64,000 nucleotides of DNA from Nematostella vectensis (lineage: Eukaryota; Cnidaria; Anthozoa; Actiniaria; Edwardsiidae), in NCBI RefSeq assembly GCF_932526225.1, contig NC_064037.1:7918203-7982202 (forward strand), written 5' to 3'. Every line of letters starts with the position of its first letter. Within the stretch, counting starts at the first letter, position 1. Positions 62,766 to 64,000 of this stretch are shown here, piece by piece. Under the pieces are notes generated by a model. The model was not told the origin of the DNA. It ran no database searches and saw nothing but the letters and a program-made list of their open reading frames with translations. Both the position numbers and the translations under genes were made by a program.

Positions 62766-63474
62766 CACATATAACCCAGATAACCCCTAGTAACTGGCAT
62801 TTTTTGTTGTTTGGCATTCTCAGTAGTATAGGTTTCTGTACAGCGCGATGTAATATCGTTTGATTCCTCTGCTAGCTATCTTGCTCATTTTGAGTCTTTG
62901 TCTCTTTGACGTGCTTTACTTTCCCACCATTTTCGTCGCCGAATGGCGAATTTGACGGGAAGATTAGCAAGTTTCTGCTCCGTCTTGGCCTTGGCCTTTT
63001 CTAGGCTTCGAAAATTGATTTCCTGTAATAGTCCCTCTTATATTTGGCCCTTGTCGGGCGCTTTTTCTCTCTCCAAAGACGAATTCTGTCTGCTCCAGGT
63101 ATTTGCACGTCCGTGTCCATAGCTAGATATTGCTTTTACGTGTGACAATTTTTATCAGCCTAAAAAAAAACTCGGCGAGTACCGCACGCACTGGAGTGTC
63201 ATGCTAGCGTGCTTTTCACTCGGCGTGGTAACACTCTCTCTACTCGGTTTGCAGGGTGCGACGGCACGGCTAAGATCCAAAGAGCGTGACACGAGAAGAA
63301 GAATTGATGACAAGAAGGAGCCTTAGCAACTGAATTCAAAACATTAGTCTCTGAAAATTGCTCAAGGTTTGATACTATCACAATTTATTCACAATACCTA
63401 TAACAAAAACACGCAACATGAATGCGTAACAAAGACCGTCATTATGGGCGAGGGATGATTTAACAGGGCCGTAG

Positions 63475-63610
63475 CAGGGGGTTGGGCACTGGGGGCACGT
63501 GCCCTCCCCCCCCAATATTTTCAAAAATTATAAGGAAATTACCAGTAGGGGCGTGGCTGTACCCCCATTGTTTTCTTAATGTTTCTGTATCGTGCCCCAC
63601 CCCCCCGAAT
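63475..63610 (+). repeat. Dispersed repeat with AATATTTTCAAAAATTATAA, copy 2
   Basis: GGGTTGGGCACTGGGGGCAC, polyC, AATATTTTCAAAAATTATAA, GGAAATTACCAGTAGGGG. Related to 60738-60806; ends near CCCCCCCGAATAATTCG. Confidence 0.65.
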
Positions 63611-64000
63611 AATTCGAGGCATGCCACGGCTATTTAAAGTCCCTGCACATACCCCTAAACTACCTACATGATGTTTAGTGAACTGGTGTACATTTAAATC
63701 AGGCCGCAATCACACCGCCATTTTCATCCGCTAATCCAAGCGAGTAACCAATATATTTTCAATCCAATATCGTCACTAACATATAAGACTTCATTTTAAG
63801 ATTGTTATTTTGAAGTTTTCTCGCGAATATTCTAAATGATAAACAATAGCAAAGCCACCCGCCTGATGATGCCCAAAGTACAAGCATAAGGGAGTGACGT
63901 GGTGGGCATTTGAAAAACGCAACACATTCATTGGCTGCTAGGAGGGGGAGGGAGGTTTCCCTGTAATTTAGATAATGTCTCATACATTCATTGGCTGCTA

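Larger units (their letters stand above)
60173..64000. other. Intergenic, repeat-rich, no gene recognised
   Basis: AT-rich sequence with several dispersed repeats (listed separately), polyC/G tracts (61288, 61958, 62720) and no frame with a recognisable domain or splice structure. ORFs of 60-100 codons here are unsupported. Confidence 0.5.

Overview
This looks like nuclear genomic DNA of an anthozoan cnidarian, most probably a sea anemone related to Nematostella. Reasons: intron-rich genes with GT-AG splicing, anemone-style secreted mosaic proteins (VWA, TSP1 and a WSC-like cysteine module), TMEM65 and SMIM14 orthologues, a eukaryotic tRNA-Glu, and Ty3/Gypsy plus tyrosine-recombinase retrotransposons. 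The species is an inference. All spliced models were built by eye from splice sites, reading phase and homology; none is checked against RNA.

Layout. (1) 653-19077, minus strand: one large secreted extracellular protein gene. I can chain 25 exons with consistent phases into 1554 codons: signal peptide, YPAS-repeat region, WSC-like module (through a GC-AG intron), TSP1 repeat, a run of very short Pro/Thr-rich linker exons (15-84 nt), one divergent VWA exon and four almost identical VWA exons in a 1.41-kb tandem duplication. Its introns hold several minisatellites. (2) 19078-22801: intergenic space between two divergent secreted-protein genes. (3) 22802-36075, plus strand: a six-exon gene for an unfamiliar secreted protein of about 608 aa, with two copies of a six-cysteine domain and a C-terminal 16-residue repeat carrying RGD tripeptides. 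Its three large introns consist almost entirely of tandem arrays (50 bp, 29 bp, 24 bp) and its last exon is a 48-bp array. The 50-bp array is made of copies of the exon 1/intron 1 junction, so it holds about 115 copies of a 5' splice site; this is the most unusual thing in the window.

(4) 37970-42851: a Ty3/Gypsy element on the minus strand with 86-bp LTRs, a 5-bp target duplication and a gag-pol reading frame damaged in at least two places. (5) 42873-47413: a tyrosine-recombinase retrotransposon (Ngaro/PAT type, split direct repeats) on the minus strand, only 21 bp from the Gypsy element, with intact recombinase and partial RT/RNase H frames and broken upstream frames. (6) 48355-53626, plus: TMEM65 in seven exons, with a TIR transposon carrying a HIRAN-like ORF in intron 1. 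(7) 55424-55495: tRNA-Glu(UUC). (8) 57304-60172, plus: SMIM14 in five exons. (9) 60173-64000: no gene recognised, only dispersed repeats and low-complexity tracts.

The two housekeeping genes (TMEM65, SMIM14) sit in ordinary sequence. The two secreted-protein genes on the left are where tandem duplication has acted at every scale, from 12-bp coding units to 1.4-kb exon cassettes.
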